Positions 7,555 to 16,787 of a DNA stretch of 29,679 bases are shown piece by piece. The notes beneath the pieces are model-generated. The model searched no databases and was not told where the DNA came from. It saw only the letters and a list, made by a program, of their open reading frames with translations. Location: positions 1 to 29,679 of the forward strand of contig JAGLCZ010000232.1 in assembly GCA_023145975.1 (NCBI GenBank). The letters run 5' to 3'. Both the position numbers and the translations under genes were made by a program. The number at the start of each line of letters is the position of its first letter. The first letter of the stretch is position 1. This stretch comes from Candidatus Hydrogenedentota bacterium. Lineage in GTDB: Bacteria; Hydrogenedentota; Hydrogenedentia; Hydrogenedentales; CAITNO01.

Positions 7555-8181
7555 ATGGGAATGGTGACGGCGATACTACTAATAGGAATGACTCTGACCA
7601 TGCCTGCTTTTTCGGAAAATCAGGAAGTTCTTTTTGAAGACAATTTTGAAAAGCACTTAGGGAGTGAGTGGACATGGTTGCGTGAAAATAAGGAGGATTG
7701 GCGTATTACCGATAGGGGACTTGAAATATGTGCCCGTCCTGGCGATGCCGTTTCTGTAAAGAATGCGTTGCTCCTTACCGTTCCTGAAGCGAATGGTTCT
7801 GTAGTAATTTTCGAAGTGACTATTACTTACAGCACAGATCTGACACAACAGTTTGAGCAGGCAGGTATTACCTGGTATACAAATGGGATACCTGTATTTA
7901 AACTGGTGCATGAACGTATTGATGGTGACTATTATATTATTCCCGGTCGTGTTCCGGCGGAGAATAACAGCGTGCGTTTACGACTTGAAGTGCAAGATAA
8001 AACGTATATTGCAAAATTTCGTAATCAGGGGGAAAAAGAGTATCGCATTGTAGCTGAGGGTGATTTGGCGGCGGGAAAAAAGAATCAGATTAGTCTGCAA
8101 ACCTATCATGGCCCGGGAGAAGAGGACCATTGGATGTGCTTTAGTGACTTCAAAATTATGAAACAGATATCTGTTTTCTGA
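7555..8181 (+). CDS. Secreted beta-sandwich protein, DUF1349/LamG-like
   Basis: The chosen ATG gives 208 residues and has AAAGGAG seven bases upstream. A short hydrophobic N-terminus (4-20) ending in PAFS before ENQ looks like a signal peptide. The mature part reads as a concanavalin-type beta sandwich of the DUF1349 or GH43 C-terminal kind: DNFEKHLGSEWTWLRENKED, then GLEICARPGD, an EQAGITWYT strand, VRLRLEVQDKTYIAKFRN and a final FSDFKIM strand. Domains of this sort bind or flank carbohydrate, but I see no catalytic residues that I can name, so enzymatic activity is not claimed. The gene ends eight bases before the convergent Hsp70-like gene, with no terminator hairpin between them. Confidence 0.75.
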   Translation: MGMVTAILLIGMTLTMPAFSENQEVLFEDNFEKHLGSEWTWLRENKEDWRITDRGLEICARPGDAVSVKNALLLTVPEANGSVVIFEVTITYSTDLTQQFEQAGITWYTNGIPVFKLVHERIDGDYYIIPGRVPAENNSVRLRLEVQDKTYIAKFRNQGEKEYRIVAEGDLAAGKKNQISLQTYHGPGEEDHWMCFSDFKIMKQISVF

Positions 8182-8189
8182 TCTTGCCT

Positions 8190-9605
8190 TTAAACTGCGT
8201 GTTGTGCTACAACTGCGAGACCTGTAGCAACGCTGGTGAAGGTGTCGCGGCTGCGGATTTTTTCTTTTCCGAACCGTTTTTTGAGTATGTCTTGTACGGC
8301 AGGTACGAGGCAGGTGCCGCCGGTGGTAAGTACAAAGTTTAGTTCCTGTGCGCTTACTCCTGCGCAGCGTTCCGCTTCTACAATAGATGCCAACATGCGT
8401 TCAAGGATACTCTCGATGATATGGGAAAATTCTTCCCGTTCGAATAGGTCATGTATAACGATGTCTTCTCTGGTGATATTGATGTGAGTGGAATTCGTTT
8501 CGGAAAGGCGTTTTTTGGTGGCTTCAACCTCACGGGCGACTAAGTAGCCGTAATTGCGGCGGATTAGGCAGCGCAATGCACGGAGTCCTTCTGGATAATC
8601 CGAGGAGGCTTCTGCTGCCAGTAACCAGTTAATAGTTTCTTCTGTGTTCAGTTTATAGATATTTTGCCAGTCCAGTATTTGATTGTAAATATGTTGGGGC
8701 ATGGGAAGCTGAGCGGGGCCGTAACGGGCACGACTTCCGAACAGGGGAAATAGTTTGGTGCGGATAATCTCGCGATCCAGTGCGTCACCGGCAACGGGGG
8801 TACCTGCCACACCGAGTATACGGCTTGAAGCAAGCCGTTCGGCAATGGTATTTCCACCCTGAAATTCCATAATGCACACATCGCATGTACCGCCGCCAAT
8901 ATCCACTACCATGAGGCGCTGTTGGTCTGCAATATCGACTGCATATTCAACGCAGGCACCAACAGGTTCATAGAAGAATAGTACTTCCTTAAATCCCACC
9001 AGTTTGGCAGCCGTACGCAGACGCATCTCCGCAAGGGCATTTTCTTCTTTATCTTCGGAGAAAAGGACAGGACGTCCAAACACTGCGCGTTCTACCGGTG
9101 TACCCGCCAGCTTGTCGACTTGCTTCTTTATTGGTTCGAGAATATAGGCGACCAGTTCTTCAAGTTGATATTGGGTTCCGAAGACTTCCGTACTTTTGAA
9201 GGCGGGTTGATGTAATAGTGTTTTTAATGACTGGAATAGGCGGCCGGGTGAGTTTACTTCAAGGGTGGCACGTGCCCGAACGGCTTGGCAAATATTCGCG
9301 TCTACCAATGCAGGGTTATAAGAATCGCTTTTGTCTGGTTCTGCACCCACATAAGCTTCTATGGTTACCCCTAAATCGACTTGCCGCGTTTTTACTTCAC
9401 GATCAACATTCCGCTGAATAAATGCGTTGGCGGCCTGCCGCCCCACAATCTTCTCCCCTTCCCGCGATATATACAGCAGGGAGGGTAACGAAGTCGGGGT
9501 GTCGTTATGGGGATCCAGTGTAAGAGCGCGTATCCCGTTTTTGTCGCACACAGCGACACTCGTATTGGTAGTTCCAAAATCAACACCACAGTACAATGGT
9601 TGCAC
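8190..9605 (-). CDS. Hsp70-family protein, YegD-like (nucleotide-binding domain only)
   Basis: The 471-residue protein has the actin/Hsp70 ATPase fold and little else. Phosphate-1 loop DFGTTNT lies at 9-15, QSLKTLL near 125-131, EPVGACVEYA near 213-222, phosphate-2 VVDIGGGT at 233-240 and the adenosine motif LTTGGTCLVP at 426-435. Length and layout match E. coli YegD (about 450) rather than DnaK (about 640), because the peptide-binding domain and lid are missing. The GTG at 9605 is chosen because GAGGG lies seven bases upstream and it puts the first glycine loop at the normal distance; an in-frame GTG at 9638 has no proper site. Function of this family is poorly known. No DnaJ or GrpE gene is nearby. 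Transcription likely starts at the extended -10 at 9657-9665. Confidence 0.92.
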   Translation of the reverse strand: MQPLYCGVDFGTTNTSVAVCDKNGIRALTLDPHNDTPTSLPSLLYISREGEKIVGRQAANAFIQRNVDREVKTRQVDLGVTIEAYVGAEPDKSDSYNPALVDANICQAVRARATLEVNSPGRLFQSLKTLLHQPAFKSTEVFGTQYQLEELVAYILEPIKKQVDKLAGTPVERAVFGRPVLFSEDKEENALAEMRLRTAAKLVGFKEVLFFYEPVGACVEYAVDIADQQRLMVVDIGGGTCDVCIMEFQGGNTIAERLASSRILGVAGTPVAGDALDREIIRTKLFPLFGSRARYGPAQLPMPQHIYNQILDWQNIYKLNTEETINWLLAAEASSDYPEGLRALRCLIRRNYGYLVAREVEATKKRLSETNSTHINITREDIVIHDLFEREEFSHIIESILERMLASIVEAERCAGVSAQELNFVLTTGGTCLVPAVQDILKKRFGKEKIRSRDTFTSVATGLAVVAQHAV

Positions 9606-9637
9606 TATAAGTCCCTCATAATTATTATGTTTTCGCA

Positions 9638-9655
9638 CCTCGTTAGAAAACGAGG
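9638..9655. promoter_or_regulatory. Perfect palindrome over the predicted Hsp70 transcription start
   Basis: CCTCGTT (9638-9644), AGAA loop, AACGAGG (9649-9655): seven perfect base pairs around a four-base centre. It begins one base after the -10 hexamer and covers the expected +1 near 9650. It could be an operator or a 5'-end RNA hairpin. It is not CIRCE (no TTAGCACTC-type arms). Confidence 0.6.
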
Positions 9656-9656
9656 A

Positions 9657-9665
9657 ATTATAGCA
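9657..9665 (-). promoter_or_regulatory. Extended -10 promoter for the Hsp70-like gene
   Basis: On the minus strand TGC is followed by a perfect TATAAT (9657-9662). The hexamer 17 bases upstream (TTCCTT) is a poor -35. The predicted start near 9650 gives a leader of about 45 bases before GTG 9605. Confidence 0.55.
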
Positions 9666-9938
9666 CGGGTGAAGGTGAAAAGGAAATACGAAGACAAAAA
9701 AATATTTAAGTACAGAGTAGTATTTCCTGCTGGATGAATTAGACCATGCGAAATTGACATCGCTGCTTCACTTGAAATGCCGAAATTCCATTGTCGATTC
9801 TGTTGCTGTCCCCGGTGTCTCCTGCAGCGTAAAAAAGTTTTAATCCTCATTTTAGAAAGGCACAAAAGTGTATGTATAAAATGTTATTTGCCAAAACAAA
9901 AGGAACTTGATACAGGTTTAGTTCTCAGGTATCTTTCA
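9666..9938. other. Intergenic stretch without recognised feature
   Basis: Between the divergent Hsp70 and clpC promoters I find no convincing gene, RNA or repeat. A 54-codon plus-strand frame from ATG 9777 is rich in cysteine (CRFCCCPRC, CIKC) but lacks a ribosome binding site and ends inside the clpC promoter, so it is not called as a gene. Confidence 0.5.
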
Positions 9939-9947
9939 TGATACAAT
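9939..9947 (+). promoter_or_regulatory. Possible extended -10 promoter for clpC
   Basis: TGA followed by TACAAT (9942-9947), with no good -35 at the right distance. A short inverted repeat GTATC-N6-GATAC (9929-9944) overlaps it. No CtsR-type direct repeat is visible. The predicted leader is about 65 bases. Confidence 0.35.
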
Positions 9948-10020
9948 ATCCTCTGGTTTTCAGGCTGGAATATCTACGGTGCATTTTCTTTGATTATTAT
10001 AATACAGGTAGGCATATTTT

Positions 10021-12483
10021 ATGTGGGAACGGTTTACTGAAAGAGCGAAGCATGTTGTTAGCGCTGCGCGCGAGGAAGCGGTGCGTTTAGGTAGCGAGTA
10101 TGTGCGTACAGAACATATATTACTGGGGCTTTGTCGGGAATCGGAAGGCATCGCTGCACATGCACTCGAAAATATGGGTGTCGATATAGAGGCATTGGCT
10201 TCGGAAATCGAGCAGCAGGTGAAGCCGGGTACAGCTGTTGTCAGTAGTGATGATATTACTTTTACGCCGCGTGCGAAAAAAGTGCTGGAACTTGCGGTGG
10301 AAGAGGCTCGCCGTTTTAATCATAATTACATTGGCACAGAACATATATTACTGGGCTTGTTGAAAGAGGGCGAAGGGATTGCAGCAAAGGTGCTGCAGGA
10401 TATGAAAATTGACGGGAAGCAGCTGCAGGCAGAGGTGATGCGGCTTTTGGGAGGACAGGGCGGTCGTGCAGCGGGACAGGCGGCACATGCGGGTCGAAAA
10501 TCACAGACACCGGCATTGGATGCTTTCGGGCGTGATTTAACACAGCTTGCCAAGGAAAATAAACTGGATCCGGTAATTGGGCGTGAAGGTGAAATCGAGC
10601 GGGTTATCCAGGTGCTGAGTAGGCGTACCAAAAATAATCCCGTGTTGATCGGCGAAGCGGGGGTTGGTAAAACTGCGATTGTGGAAGGGTTGGCACAGCT
10701 TATCATTAGTGGTGATGTGCCGGAATTGTTGTTGAAGCGTCGGGTTCTTACTCTTGATCTTGCCGGGGTGGTAGCGGGCACTAAATACCGGGGACAGTTC
10801 GAAGAACGGCTGAAATCGGTTATGAAAGAAGTTCGCCGCGTTGACAATGTCATTTTATTTATTGATGAATTACATACCATCGTAGGTGCAGGTGCTGCCG
10901 AGGGCGCAGTCGATGCCGCAAATATGTTGAAACCAGCCTTGTCACGCGGTGAGTTGCAGTGTATCGGTGCAACAACTATGGATGAATACCGCAAGTATAT
11001 TGAGAAAGACTCAGCACTGGCGAGGCGGTTTCAGACCATTTTGGTGAATGCTCCCAGTGTCGAAGAGACGATAGAGATTATTAAAGGACTACGCGACAAA
11101 TATGAGGCGCATCATCGTGTTAAGTTTTCTGATAATGCGGTAATTGCCGCTGCAAAACTTTCCAACCAGTATATCACCGAACGGTTTTTGCCGGATAAAG
11201 CGGTTGATGTAATAGATGAAGCGGGTAGTCGTGCCCGTTTGCAGATCACTACACGTCCGGCATCACTCAAAAAAATTGGACATGAAATAGAGGAAGCGAC
11301 CAAGGAAAAAGAAGCAGCAATCCGGGGGCAGGAATATGAAAAAGCTGCTGGATTGCGCGATCGTGAAAGAACTCTTATTGCCAAACTTGAGGAAGCCAAG
11401 CGTGAGTGGGAGCAAAAACGTGATACTTCTGAAACCATTGTGAATGAAGAAGATATTGCCTATATCGTTTCCAAGTGGACAGGGGTTCCTCTCACTAAGC
11501 TGGAGGAAAAAGAATCTTCACGTTTGCTGCGTATGCGAGAAGAATTACACAAAGTCGTGGTTGGTCAGGAAGCGGCAATTGATGCTATTACCCGAGCCAT
11601 ACAAAGGTCGCGTTCAGGATTGCGTAACCGTAACCGTCCTGTAGGATCATTTTTGCTGCTGGGACCGACGGGTGTCGGTAAAACCCTACTGGGTAAGGCA
11701 CTCGCGGAATTTCTATTCGGTAACCAGGAAGCGCTGATAACAATTGATATGTCGGAGTATATGGAGAAGTTTTCCGTATCGCGTTTGCTTGGGGCGCCAC
11801 CGGGATATATTGGCTATGATCAGGGAGGACAACTTACTGAGCAAGTGCGTCGTCGCCCCTATTCGGTAGTGCTTTTTGACGAAATTGAAAAGGCGCACCC
11901 GGATCTTTTTAATACCTTACTGCAGGTACTGGAAGAGGGACATCTGACTGATGGCACCGGGCGGAAAGTTGATTTTCGCAATACGGTGATAATGATGACG
12001 TCGAATGCGGGTGCACGTCGTATTGGGAAAAATACTACCCTGGGCTTCTATCGGGATGACGAAAGCGAAAACTATGATCGCATGAAAGATCGGGTGACTG
12101 AAGAGGCGAAGAAGGTTTTTAATCCTGAATTTATGAATCGCATTGATGAGATCGTTGTATTTCATCGCCTGTTTAGGGCGGAGTTGCTGGAAATTGTTGA
12201 AATCCAGGTGCAGGAAATGGTAGATAGAGTAGCGGAACTGGATGTGCGTCTTATCCTTACTGATGAGGCAAAGGATTTTCTGGTACGCGTTGGAAGCAGT
12301 GATGAATATGGTGCCCGGCCTTTACGGAGGGCGGTGCAGCAATATGTGGAAGACCCCTTGGCGGAATTTCTTCTCAGGGGCGAAATGGATGTAGAAACAA
12401 TTATTACTATGCGTCCGTCTGACATTGGCGATAGGCTGGTGTTCAGTTTGGAGGCAGCGACTGCGGAAGGTGTAACCCCTTGA
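10021..12483 (+). CDS. clpC: ATP-dependent Clp protease ATP-binding subunit ClpC
   Basis: The 820-residue AAA+ unfoldase has every ClpC landmark in order: a double Clp_N domain (1-145, with TEHILLGL repeated at 30-37 and 106-113), first AAA module with Walker A GEAGVGKT (211-218) and Walker B ILFIDE (278-283), a UVR/coiled middle domain (about 421-456) that distinguishes ClpC from ClpA and ClpB, and a second AAA module with GPTGVGKT (548-555) and VVLFDE (616-621). The loop after the second sensor region holds LGF (674-676), the tripeptide that docks on ClpP, so it should feed substrates to a ClpP encoded elsewhere. It acts in the cytoplasm in protein quality control. The ATG has GGTAGG about nine bases upstream. 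No ctsR or mcsAB genes adjoin it. The TTG start of bamA overlaps its stop codon. Confidence 0.97.
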   Translation: MWERFTERAKHVVSAAREEAVRLGSEYVRTEHILLGLCRESEGIAAHALENMGVDIEALASEIEQQVKPGTAVVSSDDITFTPRAKKVLELAVEEARRFNHNYIGTEHILLGLLKEGEGIAAKVLQDMKIDGKQLQAEVMRLLGGQGGRAAGQAAHAGRKSQTPALDAFGRDLTQLAKENKLDPVIGREGEIERVIQVLSRRTKNNPVLIGEAGVGKTAIVEGLAQLIISGDVPELLLKRRVLTLDLAGVVAGTKYRGQFEERLKSVMKEVRRVDNVILFIDELHTIVGAGAAEGAVDAANMLKPALSRGELQCIGATTMDEYRKYIEKDSALARRFQTILVNAPSVEETIEIIKGLRDKYEAHHRVKFSDNAVIAAAKLSNQYITERFLPDKAVDVIDEAGSRARLQITTRPASLKKIGHEIEEATKEKEAAIRGQEYEKAAGLRDRERTLIAKLEEAKREWEQKRDTSETIVNEEDIAYIVSKWTGVPLTKLEEKESSRLLRMREELHKVVVGQEAAIDAITRAIQRSRSGLRNRNRPVGSFLLLGPTGVGKTLLGKALAEFLFGNQEALITIDMSEYMEKFSVSRLLGAPPGYIGYDQGGQLTEQVRRRPYSVVLFDEIEKAHPDLFNTLLQVLEEGHLTDGTGRKVDFRNTVIMMTSNAGARRIGKNTTLGFYRDDESENYDRMKDRVTEEAKKVFNPEFMNRIDEIVVFHRLFRAELLEIVEIQVQEMVDRVAELDVRLILTDEAKDFLVRVGSSDEYGARPLRRAVQQYVEDPLAEFLLRGEMDVETIITMRPSDIGDRLVFSLEAATAEGVTP

Positions 12484-14798
12484 AGTCAATACTTGGGAAA
12501 TGGAATGTGGGTATCGTGGCAATAATTTTGCTGGTTGCGTTTAGTGTTGCTGCTCAGGATTATTCGGGCAGAATAATTAACGAAATCAAAATTGAAGGAT
12601 TGGATCGCATTAGCGATTCTGTGGCACGTGCGCGCATAGAAATCCAGGCAGGAAGTGTTTATGACGCCAGTGCTACAGCACGCGATATCCGTCGTCTGCA
12701 TGAGATGGGCTATTTTGAAACCGTAGCCGCTGAATTGCGCGAAGCGGGCAGTAAAGTAGACGTTGTGTACGTTATCGCTGAAAAGCGTGTTATAGATGAA
12801 GTGCGCATTATCGGCAACCGAAAAGTTAGAACCCGTAACATTCGCGGGGCCCTCACCATGCGTGAAGGCGGGGCATTTGTTCCGGAGCTTTTTGAAGAAG
12901 AACGGCAGGCGATACTTGAGCTTTATCAGGAAAAGGGATTTGCCAACACCTCAATCGATGTGACAGCGGAAAATATGGGACAGTCCAGAGTGCGTCTTGT
13001 CTATGATATTAACGAAGGTGTCAAGGCTCGAATTCGTAGTATTACTTTTGTGGGCAATGATAAAATGGGGCGGCGTAAGTTACGCAAGACTGTGAAAACA
13101 AAGGCTTCCAGATGGTTTTGGGGAGGACGCTACGAAGAAGGAAAATTCGAAGCAGATTTAAAGAATATCATAGATAAATATGGTAATCATGGAATGTTGG
13201 ATGCCAATGTGACTGCGACCGATATGGAGTTCTCCAAAAATGGGAAACGCATTGATATAACGGTTTACATTGAGGAAGGTGCGGAATATTCTGTAGAGAG
13301 TATGGATATTGTCCGTAATATGGTTTTTGACGATGATGAAATTATGGAAGCCATTGAAGTGACGTCAGGGGATATTCACGACAAAGGGCAAGTGCTGGAA
13401 GATGCAGGCACAATAGAGCAGGGCTATTTGGACAGTGGCTATATTGATGCGGTAGTTATGCCCCAGGTTACTTTGGATCGCGACAAGAAGACCACAGCAG
13501 TGGTGTATCACATCGAGGAAGGTGAGCTGAAGTATGTGCGTGAGATACGCGTGACAGGCAACGACATTACAAAAGATGAGATTGTTCGGCGACAGATGCT
13601 GCTGATTCCCGGTGAACGCTATGACGGCACTGCTGTTAAGGAAAGTGAGAAGCGCATACATAATACGCGTTTTTTTGATTCGGCGAGGATAACCCTTGAT
13701 GATATAGATGATGATTTATTCACTGATTTGCAAGTGAACCTTGAAGAAGGAAAGACCAGTGTTTTTAATTTTGGTGCAGGATACAGTACCGAAGATAAGA
13801 TGGGCGTGTATACCGAATTACGTTTGAGTAATTTTGATCTTTTCAATTGGCCGAAATTTTCTGGCGCCGGTCAGCAATTACGTTTGCGTGCACAAATTGG
13901 TCAACGTCGCACAGAGTATGATATCGGATTTACCGAACCGGAGTTCCTGGGATATCCAGTCTCTTTCGGGTTTGATGTTTTTGACGAATCACATACCATT
14001 CGTGGTGCAGCGAATTACCGCGAGAAAATTTCGGGGGGGCAATTACGCCTAGGTAAGGCACTTTCACCCTATGTATTTGCGCAGACGAGCCTGCGCTATC
14101 AGGAAACAGACCTTTCAGAGTTTCCCTGGAGAATTCACCGGGAAATACGGCGGCAGGCAGGAGAGTCTACTATTGTTTCTAATCGCTGGCAGATTGAGCG
14201 TAATACTCTCGATTCCAATTTTGATACAAATAGCGGTATGGTGCATTTGCTTGCCGCAGAAGTAGCTGGACTGGGAGGTGATCATGAGTTCTTACGCTTT
14301 GAACAGGATTCCACCATGTATTTCCCCCTTGGTAGTACCAGAACATACGTATTATCGTTGCGGGCACGGCATGGGGTGATGGGCGAGTATGGAAGTTCCG
14401 ATTTTGTTCCCCTGCAGGAGCGGTTCTATGCAGGGGGTACGGATACGGTACGCGGTTATAAAAATCGTGATATCGGACCAAAGGTACGCGAATATCCCTT
14501 ACGTTGGTGGAGTGATGATTTTGCTGTCGGGGGTAATATGCGTTTCCTATATAATTTTGAGGTTAAATATCGGGTAACAGATATATTCCGTTTGTATGGG
14601 TTTGCGGATGCAGGCGCGGTATGGGCGGATGCAGGCGATTTTGATTTCGGTGATTTCAATTATAGTGTGGGTATTGGTCTGGGTGTGAATGTGCCCATGC
14701 TTGGTCCGGTTCGTGTAGATTATGGGTATCCCCTGAACCCGGACGAGAGCCAGAGTTCTTCTGGACGTTTGCATATGTCAACAGGTCTTCGTTTCTAA
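12480..14798 (+). CDS. bamA: Outer membrane protein assembly factor BamA
   Basis: The 772-residue protein has a signal peptide (1-25, ending VAA before QDY), five POTRA domains (about 31-102, 103-181, 184-266, 269-347 and 350-424) and a C-terminal 16-strand Omp85 barrel (430-772). The barrel carries the conserved loop-6 motif VRGY (657-660) and ends in phenylalanine, the outer-membrane targeting signature. BamA folds and inserts beta-barrel proteins in the outer membrane. The start codon is TTG at 12480, overlapping the clpC stop (TTGA); GGAAGG nine bases upstream supports it, and no better start precedes the signal peptide. Coupling to clpC is therefore likely at translation. A weak hairpin after the stop (arms GCCGC/GCGGC near 14822-14849) may attenuate transcription before skp. 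Confidence 0.96.
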   Translation: MKSILGKWNVGIVAIILLVAFSVAAQDYSGRIINEIKIEGLDRISDSVARARIEIQAGSVYDASATARDIRRLHEMGYFETVAAELREAGSKVDVVYVIAEKRVIDEVRIIGNRKVRTRNIRGALTMREGGAFVPELFEEERQAILELYQEKGFANTSIDVTAENMGQSRVRLVYDINEGVKARIRSITFVGNDKMGRRKLRKTVKTKASRWFWGGRYEEGKFEADLKNIIDKYGNHGMLDANVTATDMEFSKNGKRIDITVYIEEGAEYSVESMDIVRNMVFDDDEIMEAIEVTSGDIHDKGQVLEDAGTIEQGYLDSGYIDAVVMPQVTLDRDKKTTAVVYHIEEGELKYVREIRVTGNDITKDEIVRRQMLLIPGERYDGTAVKESEKRIHNTRFFDSARITLDDIDDDLFTDLQVNLEEGKTSVFNFGAGYSTEDKMGVYTELRLSNFDLFNWPKFSGAGQQLRLRAQIGQRRTEYDIGFTEPEFLGYPVSFGFDVFDESHTIRGAANYREKISGGQLRLGKALSPYVFAQTSLRYQETDLSEFPWRIHREIRRQAGESTIVSNRWQIERNTLDSNFDTNSGMVHLLAAEVAGLGGDHEFLRFEQDSTMYFPLGSTRTYVLSLRARHGVMGEYGSSDFVPLQERFYAGGTDTVRGYKNRDIGPKVREYPLRWWSDDFAVGGNMRFLYNFEVKYRVTDIFRLYGFADAGAVWADAGDFDFGDFNYSVGIGLGVNVPMLGPVRVDYGYPLNPDESQSSSGRLHMSTGLRF

Positions 14799-14821
14799 TA
14801 TTGCATAGTAGGTAATAGTTG

Positions 14822-14858
14822 CCGCTGAACAGGATTCGTTTGGCGGCTTCTTGTTTAT
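14822..14858 (+). terminator. Weak possible terminator after bamA
   Basis: GCCGC and GCGGC can pair around a loop of about 17 bases, followed by a T-rich TTCTTGTTT. The stem is short and the loop long, so termination would be inefficient. Confidence 0.25.
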
Positions 14859-14909
14859 GTGAAGGCAGCGTATATCTTTGCTTACAGGGATCGTATAGGT
14901 GTGAATGAA

Positions 14910-14939
14910 TTGCATGGTCTGTAAATGACATGGTATACT
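14910..14939 (+). promoter_or_regulatory. Promoter for skp-lpxD-lpxC/fabZ
   Basis: TTGCAT (14910-14915), an 18-base spacer, then TATACT (14934-14939), with TGG making it an extended -10. The start near 14946 leaves a leader of about 90 bases before skp. This suggests the lipid A genes can be transcribed apart from clpC-bamA. Confidence 0.6.
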
Positions 14940-15036
14940 TTGGCGTATGCCGTGGAGGAAATGGCAAGTATTGGTGCGTGCGGAATTAATGTAGAAAACA
15001 ACAAAACGCTATTGTGCGTGTAAAGGAACATGTATT

Positions 15037-15603
15037 TTGAGTATAAAAAGAATTGCAATGGATTTATCTAAGAACGTTGTGATCGCGGTGCTTATTTTGG
15101 GTGTGGTTATTGGCATAGGCGCGACGCCTGCCGAGGCACAGGATCAGAATCCGCAGTATCGTATTGCTGTGGTGGATATGGCTGTGCTGATGGCGGAATA
15201 TACTGAGCGAAAAAATAAGTATGCAGAGCTTCAGGTAGAGGTAGACAAGCTACAGGAAGAGATTGATTCTATGTCGCAGCGCATTCAGAAGGCGAAAGAC
15301 GAATACGAAGCGAACAGGGTCACTATGAGCGATGATGAACGCTTTGATAAACGTGCAAAAATAGAATCAGATTTTGCGCAGTATCGCAGTGAACTTGAAC
15401 GGCGACAACGCCTTATTGATACTCAGGAAGAGCGGGTGCTGGTTGAGGTGATAAGCGATATTGAAAAAGCTATTGCCCAGGTGGCAGAAAGTGAAGGCTA
15501 CCACCTTGTTCTCAATGCTGCCCGTGGTCCACGGGCAAGCGTGCTCTATCATAGCGCGACCATTGAAATTACGCCGGCGGTATTGCAAGTACTTAATAAG
15601 TAA
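15037..15603 (+). CDS. skp: Periplasmic chaperone, OmpH/Skp family
   Basis: The 188-residue protein has a signal peptide ending ATPAEA at residue 34, a short beta region (YRIAVVDMAVLM) and a long charged coiled coil from about residue 58 to 130. The hydrophobic C-terminus rejoins the trimerisation domain (GYHLVLNAAR, then IEITPAVLQVLN). This is the Skp/OmpH layout, and the position behind bamA and before lpxD is the classical one. Skp trimers hold unfolded outer-membrane proteins in the periplasm and deliver them to BamA. The start is TTG at 15037 with AAAGGA about ten bases before it; ATG 15058 would shorten the signal peptide's positive region but remains possible. Confidence 0.9.
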   Translation: MSIKRIAMDLSKNVVIAVLILGVVIGIGATPAEAQDQNPQYRIAVVDMAVLMAEYTERKNKYAELQVEVDKLQEEIDSMSQRIQKAKDEYEANRVTMSDDERFDKRAKIESDFAQYRSELERRQRLIDTQEERVLVEVISDIEKAIAQVAESEGYHLVLNAARGPRASVLYHSATIEITPAVLQVLNK

Positions 15604-15734
15604 GTATGATAGCAGGTAGGCTCCAGGTTCTATACCGTAGGCGGTGGATGTTGGATTGAATATTTCGTGTTGGAACGTTATTGACGCAAGCGGCTTTTAT
15701 CTTGTCGCCCGTATATCAGGAGAGATTTCCTGTT

Positions 15735-16787
15735 ATGAAATTGACCGTAGAGCAGATAGCCCAACTGGTGGGAGGCACGATTCAGGGGAATCCTGCATTG
15801 ACCGTCACTGGGGTTAATGGTCTGAGTGAGGCCAAAGCGGGTGATCTTACTTTTGCACGAAGTGCGAAGCACTTCCCGCAACTACGGGATACTGCGGCAT
15901 CGGCAGCATTGGTGCCTGTGCCTGTTGATAAAGTTGAAATTACCACTATTTGCGTCGAACATCCGGATGTTGCATTCCTGATGGTTTTGCAGCAGTTTGC
16001 TTCGGAACCACCGCGCCCCTGTTCTGGAATTCACGAGATGGCGTATATTGCATCCGATGCTATTTTAGGTGAAAATATAGCTGTTGGCCCCTTTGTTTGT
16101 GTGGAATCAGGAGCAGTAATTGGTGATAATGCCATATTGTATTCTGGTGTGTATATTGGTCACGGCTGTAAAATAGGTAATGGCACTCTTATTTATCCGA
16201 ATGCAGTTATTCGGGAAAGTTGTGAAATAGGGGAGCGATGCGTTATTCATGCAGGCGCCTGTATCGGAAGCGATGGCTTTGGTTTTGCGCCGATTGACGG
16301 ACAATGGCAAAAGATACCGCAGACTGGTACTGTTTCTATTGGAGATGATGTGGAGATAGGGAGTAGTACGGCGGTTGATCGGGCGACCTTCGGGGTGACT
16401 CGCATCGGGACGGGCACTAAAATTGATAATTTGGTGCAGATAGGACATAATGTTATTATAGGAGAACATTGTGCGGTAGCGGGCACAACGGGTATCGCGG
16501 GTAGTGCAGTTATTGGAGACAGGGTGCGTATTGGTGCTGATTCTGGTATAGTAGGGCATATTACCATTGGAGATGATGTTACTGTAGGCGGACGCTCTGG
16601 TGTCGTCCGTTCCATTGATGCCGGTAAAGTGGTTTCTGGTTTTCCAGCGGTTGACCATAATACCCAGCGACGTGTTCTTGTTGCTCAACAGCGGACGCCT
16701 GAGATGTTGCGTCGTTTGGCACAGATAGAACGGCGTCTCAAGGAGTTTGAAGAGTTAATTTCACATGAAACAACGGACAATAGCTAA
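15735..16787 (+). CDS. lpxD: UDP-3-O-(3-hydroxyacyl)glucosamine N-acyltransferase LpxD
   Basis: The 350-residue protein has the LpxD N-terminal uridine-binding domain ([18 protein letters not shown] at 3-20 and [11 protein letters not shown]) followed by a left-handed parallel beta helix of hexapeptide repeats (about 100-315). His238 in [11 protein letters not shown] matches the catalytic histidine (His239) of E. coli LpxD. The C-terminal helix ([18 protein letters not shown]) closes the trimer. It adds a 3-hydroxyacyl chain from acyl carrier protein to the 2-amino group in lipid A biosynthesis, in the cytoplasm. ATG 15735 is chosen because AGGAGAG lies about ten bases upstream and homology starts at once; the open frame extends 18 codons further upstream. 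It overlaps the next gene by 23 bases. The gene follows skp after 131 bases. Confidence 0.96.
   Translation: MKLTVEQIAQLVGGTIQGNPALTVTGVNGLSEAKAGDLTFARSAKHFPQLRDTAASAALVPVPVDKVEITTICVEHPDVAFLMVLQQFASEPPRPCSGIHEMAYIASDAILGENIAVGPFVCVESGAVIGDNAILYSGVYIGHGCKIGNGTLIYPNAVIRESCEIGERCVIHAGACIGSDGFGFAPIDGQWQKIPQTGTVSIGDDVEIGSSTAVDRATFGVTRIGTGTKIDNLVQIGHNVIIGEHCAVAGTTGIAGSAVIGDRVRIGADSGIVGHITIGDDVTVGGRSGVVRSIDAGKVVSGFPAVDHNTQRRVLVAQQRTPEMLRRLAQIERRLKEFEELISHETTDNS

Noticed and set aside
9777..9941. Cysteine-rich 54-codon plus-strand frame
   Set aside because: No ribosome binding site, and it overlaps the clpC promoter; the cysteines look like a chance result of the local base composition.
10108..10355. 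A 20-base exact direct repeat (10108-10127 and 10336-10355)
   Set aside because: It encodes the TEHILLGL motif of the duplicated Clp_N halves, so it is explained by protein structure.
10326..10994. Long antisense frame inside clpC
   Set aside because: It mirrors the codon pattern of clpC, has no signals of its own and resembles no protein family.
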